From contig BROE01000020.1 of the NCBI GenBank assembly GCA_036571765.1, positions 12,843,276 to 12,907,275 on the forward strand: 64,000 bases of DNA, written 5' to 3'. The stretch comes from Plecoglossus altivelis (lineage: Eukaryota; Chordata; Actinopteri; Osmeriformes; Plecoglossidae). Below, one piece after another: positions 13,946-26,069 of the stretch (its first letter is position 1; each line of letters opens with the position of its first letter). A program made the position numbers and the translations under genes. The notes beneath the pieces were generated by a model. The model searched no databases, was not told where the DNA came from, and worked only from the letters and a program-made list of their open reading frames with translations.

Positions 13946-14261
13946 CCTCCGAGCCTGAAACCTACGCAGCCTTTAGCTCTCATCCAGGACGGGAGAAAGG
14001 ATTGAAAAGCAATGGCAGAGTGAAGATGTTGCATGAAAAATAGATGTAACTTGCTGCTCTTCTTGTTCTTACTATTGCTCTTGCCTTTTAGACTCCTGGA
14101 ACTTGGGTGTGTGTACGTGTGTGTTTGTGTGTGTGTTTGTAGTGTGTGCGCGATAGTGTGTGTTTGAGTATGAGTGGGAGGGGACTTAATGAAGCAGTGG
14201 GACCCCCCAGGTATTCCTGGAGCTGGGAGGTTGCATCATGCATCATACGATGTCCATGTGT

Positions 14262-14267
<6 letters not shown>

Positions 14268-14345
<78 letters not shown>

Positions 14346-14508
14346 AGAGAGAGATAGAGAAAGAGAGAAAGGGAGAGGGAGAGAGAGCGAGAACGAGAAA
14401 GAGAAAGAGAAAGAGAAAAAGAAAGAAAGAGAAAAAGACAGAGAAGAAAATGAAAGCGAAAGAGAGAACGAGACAAAGACACAAAAGAGAAAGGAAGAAA
14501 GAGAAAGA
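14268..14508. repeat. Long GA/purine tract upstream of syt6
   Basis: A pure GA run spans about 14268-14341. It degrades into GAAA- and GAGAAC-type purine repeats up to about 14508. On the syt6 sense strand it is a CT tract about 320 bases upstream of the ATG, so it lies in the promoter or 5' UTR. Long open frames across it are repeat artefacts. Confidence 0.95.
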
Positions 14509-16374
14509 AGGCCACTGTTTGCGCTTAATTTCCACAACAACTAGGTTCCATGCAACACCCTTATGCTTGTGTCCATTTGGAAGAAAAATACACCTTTCAT
14601 TTTTCCTGTATAGCACACCCTTTCTTTCCATAAACAGTTTTTGCATATCATCTTACTTCATACCAAATGTAAATTCAATACATTGTTTGCTGAGTTACTT
14701 AATAATCAAGTTTTGCCTGATTTGTTTTTGATGGAAAGTAAGTCCATTAAACAGTGAACTACAGTGAACTGTAGCCACAATCCACATTCTGCACTCTGCT
14801 GTATGTATAATACACTGTGAAGAGAGAGAGAAACAGAGAAACAAAGAGACAGTGAGAGAGAGTGATGAGACAGAAATATAGGACTCATTTATCACCGATC
14901 CATTGTAATAATGGCCACAGTTGTAACGGAGATAAGGAGCTGTTTAAAAGTTAGAATGCAGCAAAGATGATTGTTACGACTTTGCAGAAGGCAGCCTTGT
15001 GGTAAAATAATGCAAGGGATTTGTATATCCATGTGTTTAAATCATCTGTTGCAATATAGTCTTTATAAGACATAGGTTACATTATATATATATGTATATA
15101 TATATACAAGTAGATCAAGTGTGAGACTTTGAAGTTAAGTCAACAATGAATGACACTTCATGTAATTTCAGGAATGTAATTCTGTCTGCAAACACTGCAA
15201 AAGTTTCATTTTCTCCTGATATGCGCCATTAATCACAGGTGACCTTGAGTACACATTTCTTGTGTCCATATCTTTAAAAGTTCTTTCCATTCTTTAAAAG
15301 TTTAAAATGCTTTAGCTCACTGCGGCGAGTCATTTCTTTGTGATGCAGAATGATCATGTCTCTCTTCATTCTACACTGTATTACCCTGATCTCAACAGCA
15401 CAGGGTCTTTCTTAATGAAGTTGAAGCGCCAATCTTCTCAGTGTAATGGGTTACACAGAGCTGCCTGATTTGCCCTGGCAGACATTATCTAAGACACAAT
15501 TAGCAGGAAATGTATCTGCACTGTGTTTCAGGGTTATGCAGTGAAGCAGTTAAATTGCATTAATTGACAGGCATACTATTCACTGGAGCTTCTAATTGTA
15601 ACTGCAGTGTGTATCATTGCTCTTATTTGCAAATGTACACATGCAATCAAACTAAATCCTTCTGACATTTTCAACTCAAAAACATGTCCTGTGAATGAAA
15701 ATAGTCTTTGTGTAACTGTTGCAGATGAGGCTCGTTTTTGAGACTACATGTCTACAAACTCCTGAAGATTTTGAAAAAGAAGAGTTTAAAGTTCATGACC
15801 TTCGTGTCACCTGACTCAGTGGTCAGAGAACAAGAGGTACTGTATTCATAGTACTGTATGATATGACTGTTACATCTGCCACATGCACTTTCTAATATAT
15901 CCAGGTCATTTGCCCATGTAATACTTGATCTCCGTTTACCTCTCATAGTCACAGTAGTAGGTCCCAGTTCTTCATTAGCATTAGCATTATAAAAAAATGC
16001 TTTTTTTTAACATGGTGCATGTTCTTCATCCACTCAAACAGGAACAGACTGTTGTCACAACTTGACAGGTGTTCAATACGATCTATGACACAAATCATTG
16101 TTAAGCACGCACAGTAAATCTCTCTGCTGCCACACCAGACCTAAATGTATATTGTTTTTATTCACGGACCCCAGAAGGCTCTTACAGGGCAGTGTAATAA
16201 TACAACATGCGCTAATCAATTTTAATTGGTTCTTTCTGAAGGATCCGGTTACATGTTATCAAATCAATCAAATCAGATGTCTCTAATACTGGTGATACTT
16301 TTAGTGAGCAGTGTATTTGATGGATGTGTTTCCTGTCTGGATGTGGTTATTGTGTTTCTCCTCCAAATGACAAG

Positions 16375-16461
16375 GTGGCCTTTCACACCAGGGAGGGTCC
16401 TGTCCTCAAACACAGCCTGAGAGAGAACATCCCCATTGCTCCACTGGACTGCAGCATCATG
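16375..16461 (+). other. Orphan coding-like block, possible isolated exon
   Basis: An 87-base open block of 29 codons is bounded by a pyrimidine-rich stretch ending ATGACAAG and by a donor-like ATGGTGAGG. It would be a phase 0-0 exon encoding VAFHTREGPVLK and, further on, ENIPIAPLDCSIM. About three quarters of its codons end in G or C, unlike the AT-rich DNA around it. I do not recognise the protein and found no partner exon. It could be a stray exon, a lncRNA exon, a degraded gene piece or chance. Confidence 0.3.
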
Positions 16462-17400
16462 GTGAGGAGCTGTTTCACACAGAGCAGGGGATCTAATTGA
16501 CTATGTGGTTGGGGGGATGCCCTTCATCATACATATGGGGGCATCCACAGGTGTTTCACTTTATTTCCAAAATGATCACTCCAACCTTTTCCACATGCAT
16601 CTCCATTTTTTTCAAAGAACCTGAAGGACACAAAGTTTCAGGTGTCATCCGATTAAAAGTATACTTTGCTGGCGCATAACTTTAATCACGTAAAATTGTT
16701 AGTCAAATGATATGTCTAGAGTGTTAAGAAAGCCCGTGTTAGATGTCTGTAAGATATCTTAAACTGCAATAATATATATATATATATATTTTATTATTGA
16801 ATGCCAACTCCTGATTAGAATGATTTTCCTGCCCTTCAGGTGTTCTCAAAACCCCTCTCTGACTCCTATGCCATACACAGTGCATTTTTCCCGTTATTAG
16901 TGTCATGTACAGGTGTATAATGCACTTTGGTTCCCAGTGATTAGTAAAGCATCTGTGCTTTTCAGAACCAGCATTAGAGAGTGACTGGTCTTGGAATACA
17001 TTATCTTCTATCGTCTCATAAGTGCATGCAATCTCGTTTTTCATTCTTTCTACTCATTTATTATTCATACTCTCTTCTATCTTACAATCTATGTACAAGA
17101 CCATTCCTGCCAGTCTCAGTTAATAACAATATGACTCGAATTGTGTCAGGGAGGTCTGGGGCCTATGGCACGCTTCAAAGAATTAGTGCGTTACCGCCCC
17201 TGTTGGTTAACATGCGCACGTGCACTTGTATCACTACTGCTCACAGCATGTCAAAAAATAAACATGTCAAATTAAGTTAAATATCTCTGTATGTTGTTTG
17301 GAATCGCCATTGTATCGTCTATACGTTTTACTTTTCGCAAGAGTATCTTAGGGTCCTAATTGTTATGGTTCTGGCATTTTGACGGACACCTATTAGTCGC

Positions 17401-17497
17401 GTCCCATTGCCTACGTCACCACATTTTACCGAATAAGATGGAACAGCGTGGAACAGCTACATCTTTGTAGCGGTGGCTAAAGTCTGCAATAAACAGG
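17401..17497 (+). promoter_or_regulatory. Putative cnpy2 promoter and non-coding first exon
   Basis: A CRE/ATF-like TACGTCA lies at 17412-17418. A plausible non-coding exon follows and ends at the donor AAACAG/GTAACT at 17497. The matching acceptor would be GATTCAG at 17721-17727, six bases before the cnpy2 start codon. A CRE/UPRE-like site would suit an ER-resident protein. The exon is inferred from splice-like signals only. Confidence 0.4.
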
Positions 17498-17733
17498 TAA
17501 CTTCAAACTTTGAAGTTTATTATACCGTGGTTAAAATACGTAATTGATAAAACGTTGGTCTAGAAGTGTTGCGTTTGGTTTATCCCATTCATTAAATTAG
17601 GAAAGCAAGGCTATAGGCTAGGCTACTGCTTGGTGAACTCTTTTAAGGTTTCGACTAGCACTTGTGGATCACAGTGTCATTAAGGTCTTCAAATTGCATG
17701 AAGATGTCTCTTCACTTTTTGATTCAGAAAAAG

Positions 17734-18808
17734 ATGAGGGGCCCAAAGCTGATGGTCCTATTCGTGATGCTTCTTCCCCTGGCCAACCACATCCAAGCAG
17801 TCAGGCAAGGACAGGATATCAGATGTGGTGGTAGGTTTCAAGGCTACGGTATTTTCAGAGCGGTACAACATATTGGCCTATTTTATCTTTTTTAACCCAT
17901 TCATGAGACTATGGCTTTAAATAACCATTCTTTTGGACCATGTACATATTTCCATTCAGCTTGCAGGGCATTAGTTGATGAAATGGAATGGGCAATATCC
18001 CAAGTGGATCCCAAGAAAATGATCCAGACAGGATCCTTTAGAATCAATCCAGATGGCAGTCAATCTATTAGAGAGGTAAGGACAACTCCACCTGAGCCCA
18101 ACAGGCACTACCTGTTGGTACAAGTACAAAAATAGTTTGATTACAATATTTCTTTAGTATCCCTGTGTCTTTTTTGCTTGCAGGTTCCTTTTGCCCGCTC
18201 TGAAGGTAACCTCCTGGAATTGATGGAGGAGGTGTGTGAGAAGATGAAAGACTATGGGGAGCGTATGGATCCTACCACAAGCAGGAAGACCTATGAGCGG
18301 GTCACGTCTCGAGATGGAAAAGCCATGGACCTCTCAGAGGCCAAACTGGATTCAAGAGTTAGCTCTAGTCTGAAATATGCTGTGAGTAGACTGCTTCCGA
18401 TCTCCATATTAATTGCATTTTTAAGTACACCCATATTTATTATTTATACTTATTTAATCTTTCCTTCAGTGTGAGACAATTGTTGAACAACATGAAGATG
18501 AGATTATTGAATTCTTCGCCCATCAATCTGATAATGTTAAAGACAAACTCTGCAGCAAGAGAACAGGTATGCACTCTTATTGTAATGTTTTATTTAACAG
18601 ACTTTGATTAAATGTATGCTTTTAATTATTTACTTGGAATAACAACAAGGTTAATAAAGTAAAATAAAAAAGTGAAATGGAGGAAGTAGAGTAGCAGCAA
18701 CCAGGGCGAAAAAAACAATCACATTTAATGTGGAGTTTTAATTACTGTATAATTGTCTTTGCAGATCTCTGTGATCATGCCCTGAACATGCATCATGATG
18801 AGCTCTGA
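17734..18808 (+). CDS. cnpy2: Protein canopy homolog 2
   Basis: ER-lumen saposin-like protein of the canopy family; CNPY2 is linked in mammals to ER stress signalling, lipoprotein receptor stability and neurite growth. Coding exons: 17734-17830, 17960-18075, 18184-18381, 18470-18566, 18765-18808 (97+116+198+97+44 nt), giving 183 aa against 182 in human. A cleavable signal peptide covers roughly residues 1-23 (MRGPK, then a hydrophobic run). The mature part starts near QDIRCGACRALVDEMEW, holds FRINPDGSQS, has CETIVEQ and KLCSKRTDLCD in the last third, and ends in HDEL, an ER-retrieval signal. The cysteine pattern is complete. The start follows an acceptor at 17727; in-frame ATGs at 17698 and 17704 lie upstream but would spoil the signal peptide. 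An intact AATAAA lies at 19345. Confidence 0.95.
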
Positions 18809-19620
18809 CACACATCTACCTTCTAAAGGGGGAACTAACCTTCCATCAGTACGGGCTCATCCCATCCCGATTATGTCTCAGCCTTACCTCTTAGCGTTAT
18901 ATGGACATCTTTGATATCTCGGACATCTAACATGAGAAATCCAATCTTGTATGTCAAATGGTTGTTTATCGAACCATGAAATTGGAAGTCAGTGAAGATA
19001 CACAATAATTTCATATGAGGGTCTTTTGCAATTTGACTGATTCTTTAAGAAAATATATGTAAAGAGTTGCATAAATGTCATTTGATTGACTTCAAGATTA
19101 AAATGACTTGTGTTCCACAAGAATAACTTGAACAATTAATGTAGAATTCTGTTAAGTAATGTAAACTCATTTCACTACTTATCCCTAAAACTTTTATTGT
19201 TGGTGGCTTGTCTCATTTTGTATGTTCTTGCCTCTTTTCTATGGAAATATATCTCAACATGATTTTGATTTCAGTATTTATTGGTGGCTGTTATTTTTCC
19301 TAATTGATGCACTTTTGTCTGGCCACTCACATTAACAACATAACAATAAACGAACGACAAACTTTAAATTTGATAAAATAAAACATTAATATGAATGAGA
19401 CGATTCAAGCAGATGCATGTGTGGTCAGATTATCACTGACGATCTACGTCACCTAAACCATGCCTCTTCTCAGCCAATCCTATTTCCAGGCCCGCTCATC
19501 ACTCAACCTTCACCCAGACCACCAAAATCAGGAGGGGCACCTTCAGAGTAGTACTGGGGGAAATAAATAAGCACTGTAGGTTAATATTTATCTGTCTGTG
19601 ACAAATTCCTTGTCTCTAGT
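18809..19620 (+). other. cnpy2 3' UTR and cs promoter region
   Basis: The cnpy2 3' UTR runs to an AATAAA at 19345-19350, with a second AAATAAAAC about 30 bases on. The cs promoter must then fit in about 270 bases before the cs ATG. That stretch has an AGCCAATCC CCAAT-type box near 19472 and moderately GC-rich sequence up to 19560. No other gene is seen. Confidence 0.65.
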
Positions 19621-22600
19621 ATGTCATTACTGACTGCCTGCAGATTTGCCCCAAGGCTTCTGAATAAGGTAAGCACATGATAGGCATAATTGTTTCAGCT
19701 ATAGCTAACTGCTGGCTAGCGCAATTTTGGCAAACCGGCCATGGACAAGGCTGGCTAGCTAGCTAGTAGCATTCGCTGTTCTTGACAATGTAACTAGCAA
19801 ACGAGATAGCATTATAGATAACACGCTTGTAAAGTACTTAAAACACCAATGTAGAAACGACGTAATGGCGGGGCCGTCAAATTATAACATTATTTGGCGT
19901 TGGCGAGGTATCAGTATGCTCTAAATAAATAGTGTGCTATCTAGCTAACAACGTAATGTTACTAGCTTTGTTGCAAGAAGTTGGCTAGTACTGTGACTGC
20001 TATTTGGGTAGCTAGCATTGGTAACAAGCTACTAGCACGACGCGTCCATGGCATGTGTTTCAATAGCTTCAGACCTTATAGAGCTACTACGAGCTAGGAA
20101 GCGAACTAGCTCCCATAATCACACTATTGTAGGCAATATTGTCAAACTGACTGGCTAGCTATATATTTCACTAGCTATATATAGGGTTTAAAATGGACGA
20201 ATAAAGCTAATCGTGCTGGGATGTATTGCTCTAATTAAAAGACACATTTTAAACTGTAAAAGAAACATTTTGCCTGTCAACACTTGGGCACCACCAGAAG
20301 AGTTTGTCAGTTGCGCTCCTTCTCAAGGTTGAAAAGGTTAATTTGACCCAACGGTCTGTTATACCGTCCCTCTTTCCATTCTGGTTTAGTCTGTTTTATT
20401 AAATATACTGCTATTTAGATTAAGACGGGTGAGCCATCAATAAAAAACAAACGTTATTCTCTAATATCATGCCTGTCACAAAGTTGTATTCTTTTGTTGG
20501 AAATGCATTACAGCATACACAGGTGATTCATTGATGATTGATTATAGACACTGTGCTTCACTGTCAACTGTCTTCACAATCGAGCTGTCTATAGGTCTGT
20601 ATGCTGATAATGTCAAGTGCTAGCTTGCCTGAATGCATTGACTGAAGACATTTTGTGGCATACTAAACTTTTAATGAAAAGACAAAAGTATTTTTATAAA
20701 GCAATTTTTTTGCTGTTGTCTCAGTCTGTAGTGTAGGCCCAATGTGCCCCTCAACCTTGTTTGAATTATTGCTTCTCTCCTAATATTAGCCTGCATATTC
20801 TTTGCAGAGTGCTGCATGTCTTTCTGTGGCCTCCAGAAATGCTACTACATCTTCTGTAAGTAGTACCTTTTTAGCTTCTTATTTTGAAATGGTTATTAGA
20901 CTGATTACATTTTGTCGAAATTGTATCATTATCTACTATTATTGGTTATTTGGCAACCCTTGGTTAAGTTTTGCTTTGTCTTTTCAGAACCTAAAAGATG
21001 TGCTATCAGATCTTATACCTAAAGAACAGAGCAGGATCAAAAGTTTTAAACAACAGTATGGCAAGACCAACATTGGTCAGATTAATGTGGACATGGTATG
21101 TACTTTTCTCATGTACTCTCACTACATATACCATATAATACTCCAGCTACTATCTCCACTTCGTCGGTTTTGGCACAATATATGAAAATGTGTTGAATGG
21201 AATGCATGTTCACAGGTCTATGGTGGGATGAGAGGAATGAAGGGTCTGGTATATGAAACCTCTGTGCTTGATCCTGATGAGGTAAGTTATTCTTTTTGAT
21301 TCCTTAGGCTGAACTGGGGTTTATATGCTTTTTATGTTGGATTTAGTGACTTTGATTTCATCCGGAGCAGTCATAAAACAATCTCAGCCCTTTTGACATT
21401 GTATCATCTGGATTTGCAGTGGGTGAAATGCATATTGTGCCATCTTGTTGTAGGGAATTCGGTTCCGTGGTTACAGTATCCCAGAGTGCCAGGAGCTGTT
21501 GCCCAAGGCTCCAGGTGGTCAGGAGCCACTGCCTGAGGGCCTGTTCTGGCTGCTGGTGACAGGCCAGGTGCCCACAAATGAGCAGGTAAAGACTTAACTT
21601 GGAGAGCGTAGACAATGTTCTATTAGACCTTATACCTAAAGAATGTTCTGGCTTGATTGTTGATATTAAACATTGACTTCCATGCTGTCCAAAGATATAG
21701 ATATATTTTGTGTGATTTAGAAATGTGCTAAAAATATAATTGATGTGATAAAAGGATTAAACTTTTCAAATAGTAGCACAAGATTCAGTCTAACCATACA
21801 GTGTGTGCATGATCTTAGGTGAACTGGCTGTCATCAGAGTGGGCCAAGCGTGCTGCTCTTCCCTCCCATGTGGTCACCATGCTGGACAACTTCCCCACCA
21901 ACCTGCACCCCATGTCTCAGTTTAGTGCAGCCATCACCGCTTTGAATAGCGAGAGCACCTTTGCTCGTGCTTACGCTGAGGGAGTCAACAAGGCCAAGTA
22001 CTGGGAGGTAGGCCGAGGGAAACTGCTCCCTCATGTACCTGCTGAATGCATAGGCTGAGATGATGCTCCTGGATTACACGTTTAACACACATTTATTTCT
22101 CAGTTTGCTTATGAAGACTCCATGGATTTGATTGCCAAGCTGCCCTGCGTTGCAGCCAAGATCTATCGCAATCTTTATCGTGAGGGTAGCAGCATCGGTG
22201 CCATCGATTCAAGTCTAGACTGGTCCCACAACTTTACAAACATGCTTGGTTACAATGACCCCCAATTCATTGAGCTTATGCGCTTGTATCTCACCATCCA
22301 CAGGTAAGGACGCATTGCTTCTTTTTCTTTATGGATGGAACTCTTGAAAATCATAAGTCTTTTGGCTAAATGACTGACTGTTATTATGTGCTGTCATAGT
22401 GACCATGAAGGTGGTAATGTGAGTGCTCACACCAGCCACTTAGTGGGCAGTGCCCTGTCAGACCCCTACCTATCCTTCAGCGCAGCCATGAATGGACTAG
22501 CTGGACCTCTTCACGGATTGGCTAATCAGGTGTGTATGGGTTTTTGTAATATTGTTGGGCCTCATTCTCATGTTACTCTAATCCCTTAATGTAATGGGTC

Positions 22601-23544
22601 AGATTTGGGATTGCAGTGCTAAAATAACAGATTACAGGTTTGTAATTAGAAGATGTGCATTACTTTATTCCTTACAGGAGGTACTGGTCTGGCTTACAGC
22701 CTTGCAGAAGGAGATGGGAGGAGAGGTGTCTGACGAGAAGATGAGAGACTACATATGGAACACACTGAAGTCTGGAAGGGTGAGTTGGACTGTGTGTTGT
22801 CAGATGTTGTTTGCATGATCACCCTCATATTTTTGCACATCTTAAAAAAAAAGAAAGAAATAAGTAATTGTAACAGCTTTTGCAACTGTCTGTAGGTGGT
22901 ACCAGGTTATGGCCATGCCGTCCTGAGGAAAACAGACCCACGGTACACCTGCCAGCGTGAATTCGCTCTTAAGCACTTGCCTGATGACCCCATGTTCAAA
23001 CTGGTGGCTCAGCTCTACAAGATTGTTCCTAATGTCCTGCTGGAACAGGGCAAGGCTAAGAACCCCTGGCCTAACGTAGATGCCCACAGTGGTGTGCTGC
23101 TGCAGGTGAGTCAGAGGTTTTAGGAGGAAGCCATTAAGGGAACTGAAAACAGACTAGGATACTAAATAAAGACCAGGATGACGGAGGGCTCTTATAAAAG
23201 CAAGATATTATACCGTCCTAATTGCTAGTTTTTGCTGATTAGCTAAGAGTTAAAATTCTTTAGAATTCATCAAATTGATGTTTTGTGTAGCTTACTGCAG
23301 TAATTGCTTATGTAGTTCTAGTCTTGTCACAACAAATTAATCACCCCACTTCATTATGTTTTTTTTGTAGTACTATGGCATGACAGAGATGAACTACTAC
23401 ACTGTGCTGTTTGGAGTGTCCAGAGCCCTGGGAGTTCTGGCCCAACTAGTATGGAGCAGGGCCCTGGGCTTCCCTCTGGAGCGCCCCAAGTCCATGAGCA
23501 CAGACGGACTCATGACCCTGGTGGGGGCAGCAAAGTCTGGCTAA
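19621..23544 (+). CDS. cs: Citrate synthase, mitochondrial
   Basis: Condenses acetyl-CoA and oxaloacetate to citrate, the entry step of the TCA cycle, in the mitochondrial matrix. Eleven coding exons: 19621-19668, 20808-20855, 20988-21095, 21216-21281, 21454-21585, 21819-22007, 22104-22303, 22400-22529, 22678-22779, 22896-23105, 23371-23544. All phases agree and give 468 aa (human 466). The N-terminus [16 protein letters not shown] is basic and hydroxylated, as expected of a transit peptide. Catalytic residues fall where expected: His302 in GPLHGLANQ, His348 in [10 protein letters not shown] and Asp403 in NVDAHSGV. The domain is unbroken and ends in AAKSG, like the human SKSG. The start is the first ATG before a good donor. 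Two AATAAA signals lie at 24758 and 24774. The first intron is rich in GCTAG tetramers. Confidence 0.98.
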
Positions 23545-24800
23545 GATGGGGGAGCAGCGGAGAAGGGGAAGGGGAAGGAAGATCAAAAGGGGGAAGGAAT
23601 ATGAATATGGAGGGGGTGATGGGGGGGTTGTGAAGGTGTAGTACACGTATGAATATAAACATTAAGAAGGGCCTTTGCTGGATTTAGTTGATCCATAGTC
23701 TGCGACACTAGGGTGGTTATATTTATCTTTCTGTGAGACTGGGCCATGGAAGTTCTGTCTTGAGATAGTGAATTGGACTCAGTCCTTGTAAAGAAAGCAT
23801 AATATCAAGTTAAATTATTCATGGTTGAAACTGAGGCTATCTGTATGCCAGATAACTAACCTAGACAAAAAAAGACAACACTCCATGGCAGGAAAGGTCC
23901 CTTTGTAAGATAACCACTTATCAGGCCTTTTTAGGTAAAATGTACAGTATGCAATGACCAGGATCTTTATTTTCCACCGAGCACGGCTCCTCAATAATAT
24001 TACACCTTTGTCAGCTAAATATATTTTACCTCGCAGGCTGGGTAAGTCACCAACCAACAAGCACCTTGGAAAACTCATTCAATCTGCAGATGGCTTGCGT
24101 ACAAAGCCTTAGCAATGGCTAAATCAGTTATTTTTGGAAAGTAGTCAGTTTCCATGATTATCAACAGGGTTCCACATCAACAGTTGTCTTACATGAAATC
24201 TTTATAAAAAGAATGTCATGTCAGCTAGGAAATGTTGATCACTTTACAGCACCAAAATTATGCTTGGTCAGTGTTAAGGAAGTTGTTCTAATTGCCCAAA
24301 TATTAACATCCATTACAGTACTTTTATTAAGAATGTTCATACCAAATACAGATTGTGTATCATTTGGATGCGTTCCTCAACTTTGGGACATCGTTTTAAG
24401 GCTGTTCTCATGTCAAGAGGAGTGTTGGAGCCTCATGTATTTGTAATACTGTTGAAATGCAAAGACTGAGGTCCTTATCCCACACACTCCAGTTGGGCAC
24501 AATTCTTCCCCAAATGGTTTTATTCACATTTTAAAAAGGCAACCACGTTTGTCTTTCATTTTGTTGATCTTCAACATGTAAAAAATATTTTCCCCCTTTG
24601 TAGGATCACATATGTAGTTTTGATGTTTAACTTTCCTTCATTTGATCGTGTTCTAACATACCTCAGGTTTCTCTGGTTCTGTAGAATACGGTCTTGTCAG
24701 AGCATTGTAAAGTTGATGAAAGATCTAAACTTAAGGTGTGTACAGTGAACAAAGGAAAATAAAAACAAAGTCAAATAAATGTTTTTATTAATTTACTCTG
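23545..24800 (+). other. cs 3' UTR
   Basis: About 1.2 kb of AT-rich sequence follows the cs stop and begins with a G/A-rich stretch (23545-23640). It ends at overlapping polyA signals AATAAA at 24758 and 24774. Open frames in it are short and show no family resemblance. Confidence 0.7.
24750..24800. promoter_or_regulatory. Convergent polyA signals of cs and coq10a
   Basis: Plus-strand AATAAA hexamers at 24758-24763 and 24774-24779 can end cs. A minus-strand AATAAA (plus TTTATT at 24784-24789) can end coq10a. The opposing signals lie within about 30 bases, so the two mRNAs should overlap at their 3' tips. Confidence 0.6.
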
Positions 24801-25088
24801 GTGTCTGGAATTTACTTGTATTCTCTTGACAATTCCAAGATAATCATTGACTGCCTAAAAACAATGCTGTGGCAAAAATGTTATTTTTAAGGATGTCTAA
24901 TCTGAAAATGTCAAGCACAGTTATTCTGTTGAGACCAGTGTCTTTTGTTGTATACACATTAGGGAAAGAGAATACTATATACTGGAATGTTTCCGACCCT
25001 AATCCTTCCAACTGAAAAATGTGTTGGGCTTGTCAGCTGCATGTGTAGAATCACAGACATCGTCAGGTCACAGTGACAGCATCTCATG

Positions 25089-25879
25089 TTACTTGAGTTC
25101 TCTTGGTATTTTTGTTTCTGGACCAAACTTTGTTGAAGCTCGCTGCTCAAAGGCTGCTACCATTTTCTTCACAACTTCATCGAAGAACACTGAAGCTAGC
25201 TGGGAGTGCAGCAACGAGCGAAACTCAAAGGAGATCTATAAGACAAAGGCCAGAGGAGAAATTTTAAGACGGGGAATAAGGAGATACTAAACTTGATTTT
25301 TCTTGCATAAGCTATAGAACATTGGCTTGTTCCTCCATGAAGCCTATTGTATTTGAGTACAGTAGTATTAGAAAGTCCAAATGGAGGTCATAAGGAATGA
25401 CTTACAGAAAAGTCAACAGTGCAGGATCTGGGATACCCTGGTATTCCCGGACTGAAGCGCCATATAGTCTCTAAATGGTTGAAGAGTTTGCCATCTGTAC
25501 ATATAGCCTAGAAATGAGCGCAATCAAAATAGATAACACACTTGATCATTTTTGTATTTGTACTGGTGGAAAACAGTGGTAGAACTCAAATCTAATTCTA
25601 ACACAATCACCTCAAATCTAGAGTGTGTTTGATTTACATACCTTTACAAGGTGAGGCTGCACATTGGTGATCATAGATGTGTATCTCTCAACCATAGGGG
25701 GGAAACCCACTTCTAACTGGGCTTTTGCATGACTGGTCCTCTTCATGATTGTCTGGGATTTTTTACACCATGGCACAAAGTGCTTATACTCATCCACATT
25801 AGCTACCACATCGTACATCTCCTGCATTGAGTAGCTGGACCGAACAAAATAAAAACAAGAAAACCATACATTTAGTAAT

Positions 25880-25916
<37 letters not shown>

Positions 25917-25998
25917 ATATATACACATATATATATATACACACACATATATATATATATACACACACATATATATATATACACACACATATATATAT

Positions 25999-26069
<71 letters not shown>

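Larger units (their letters stand above)
13946..17400. other. Head-to-head spacer between syt6 and cnpy2
   Basis: This region should hold the syt6 promoter and 5' leader (minus) on its left and the cnpy2 promoter on its right. It contains a GT-rich stretch at 14105-14165, the long GA tract at 14268-14508, a short GA run at 14819-14862, AT runs at 15083-15107 and 16771-16792, and a less AT-rich stretch at 15300-15640 with homeodomain-like TAATTGACAG and an octamer-like ATTTGCAAAT. A coding-like block lies at 16375-16461. No complete gene is recognised. Confidence 0.7.

Noticed and set aside
14088..14646. Open frames of 90-150 codons near the syt6 promoter
   Set aside because: Same artefact of the purine tract; no non-repeat coding content.
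17698..17733. Upstream in-frame ATGs of cnpy2
   Set aside because: They would add residues before the signal peptide, and an acceptor at 17721-17727 fits a spliced leader; the ATG at 17734 is preferred.
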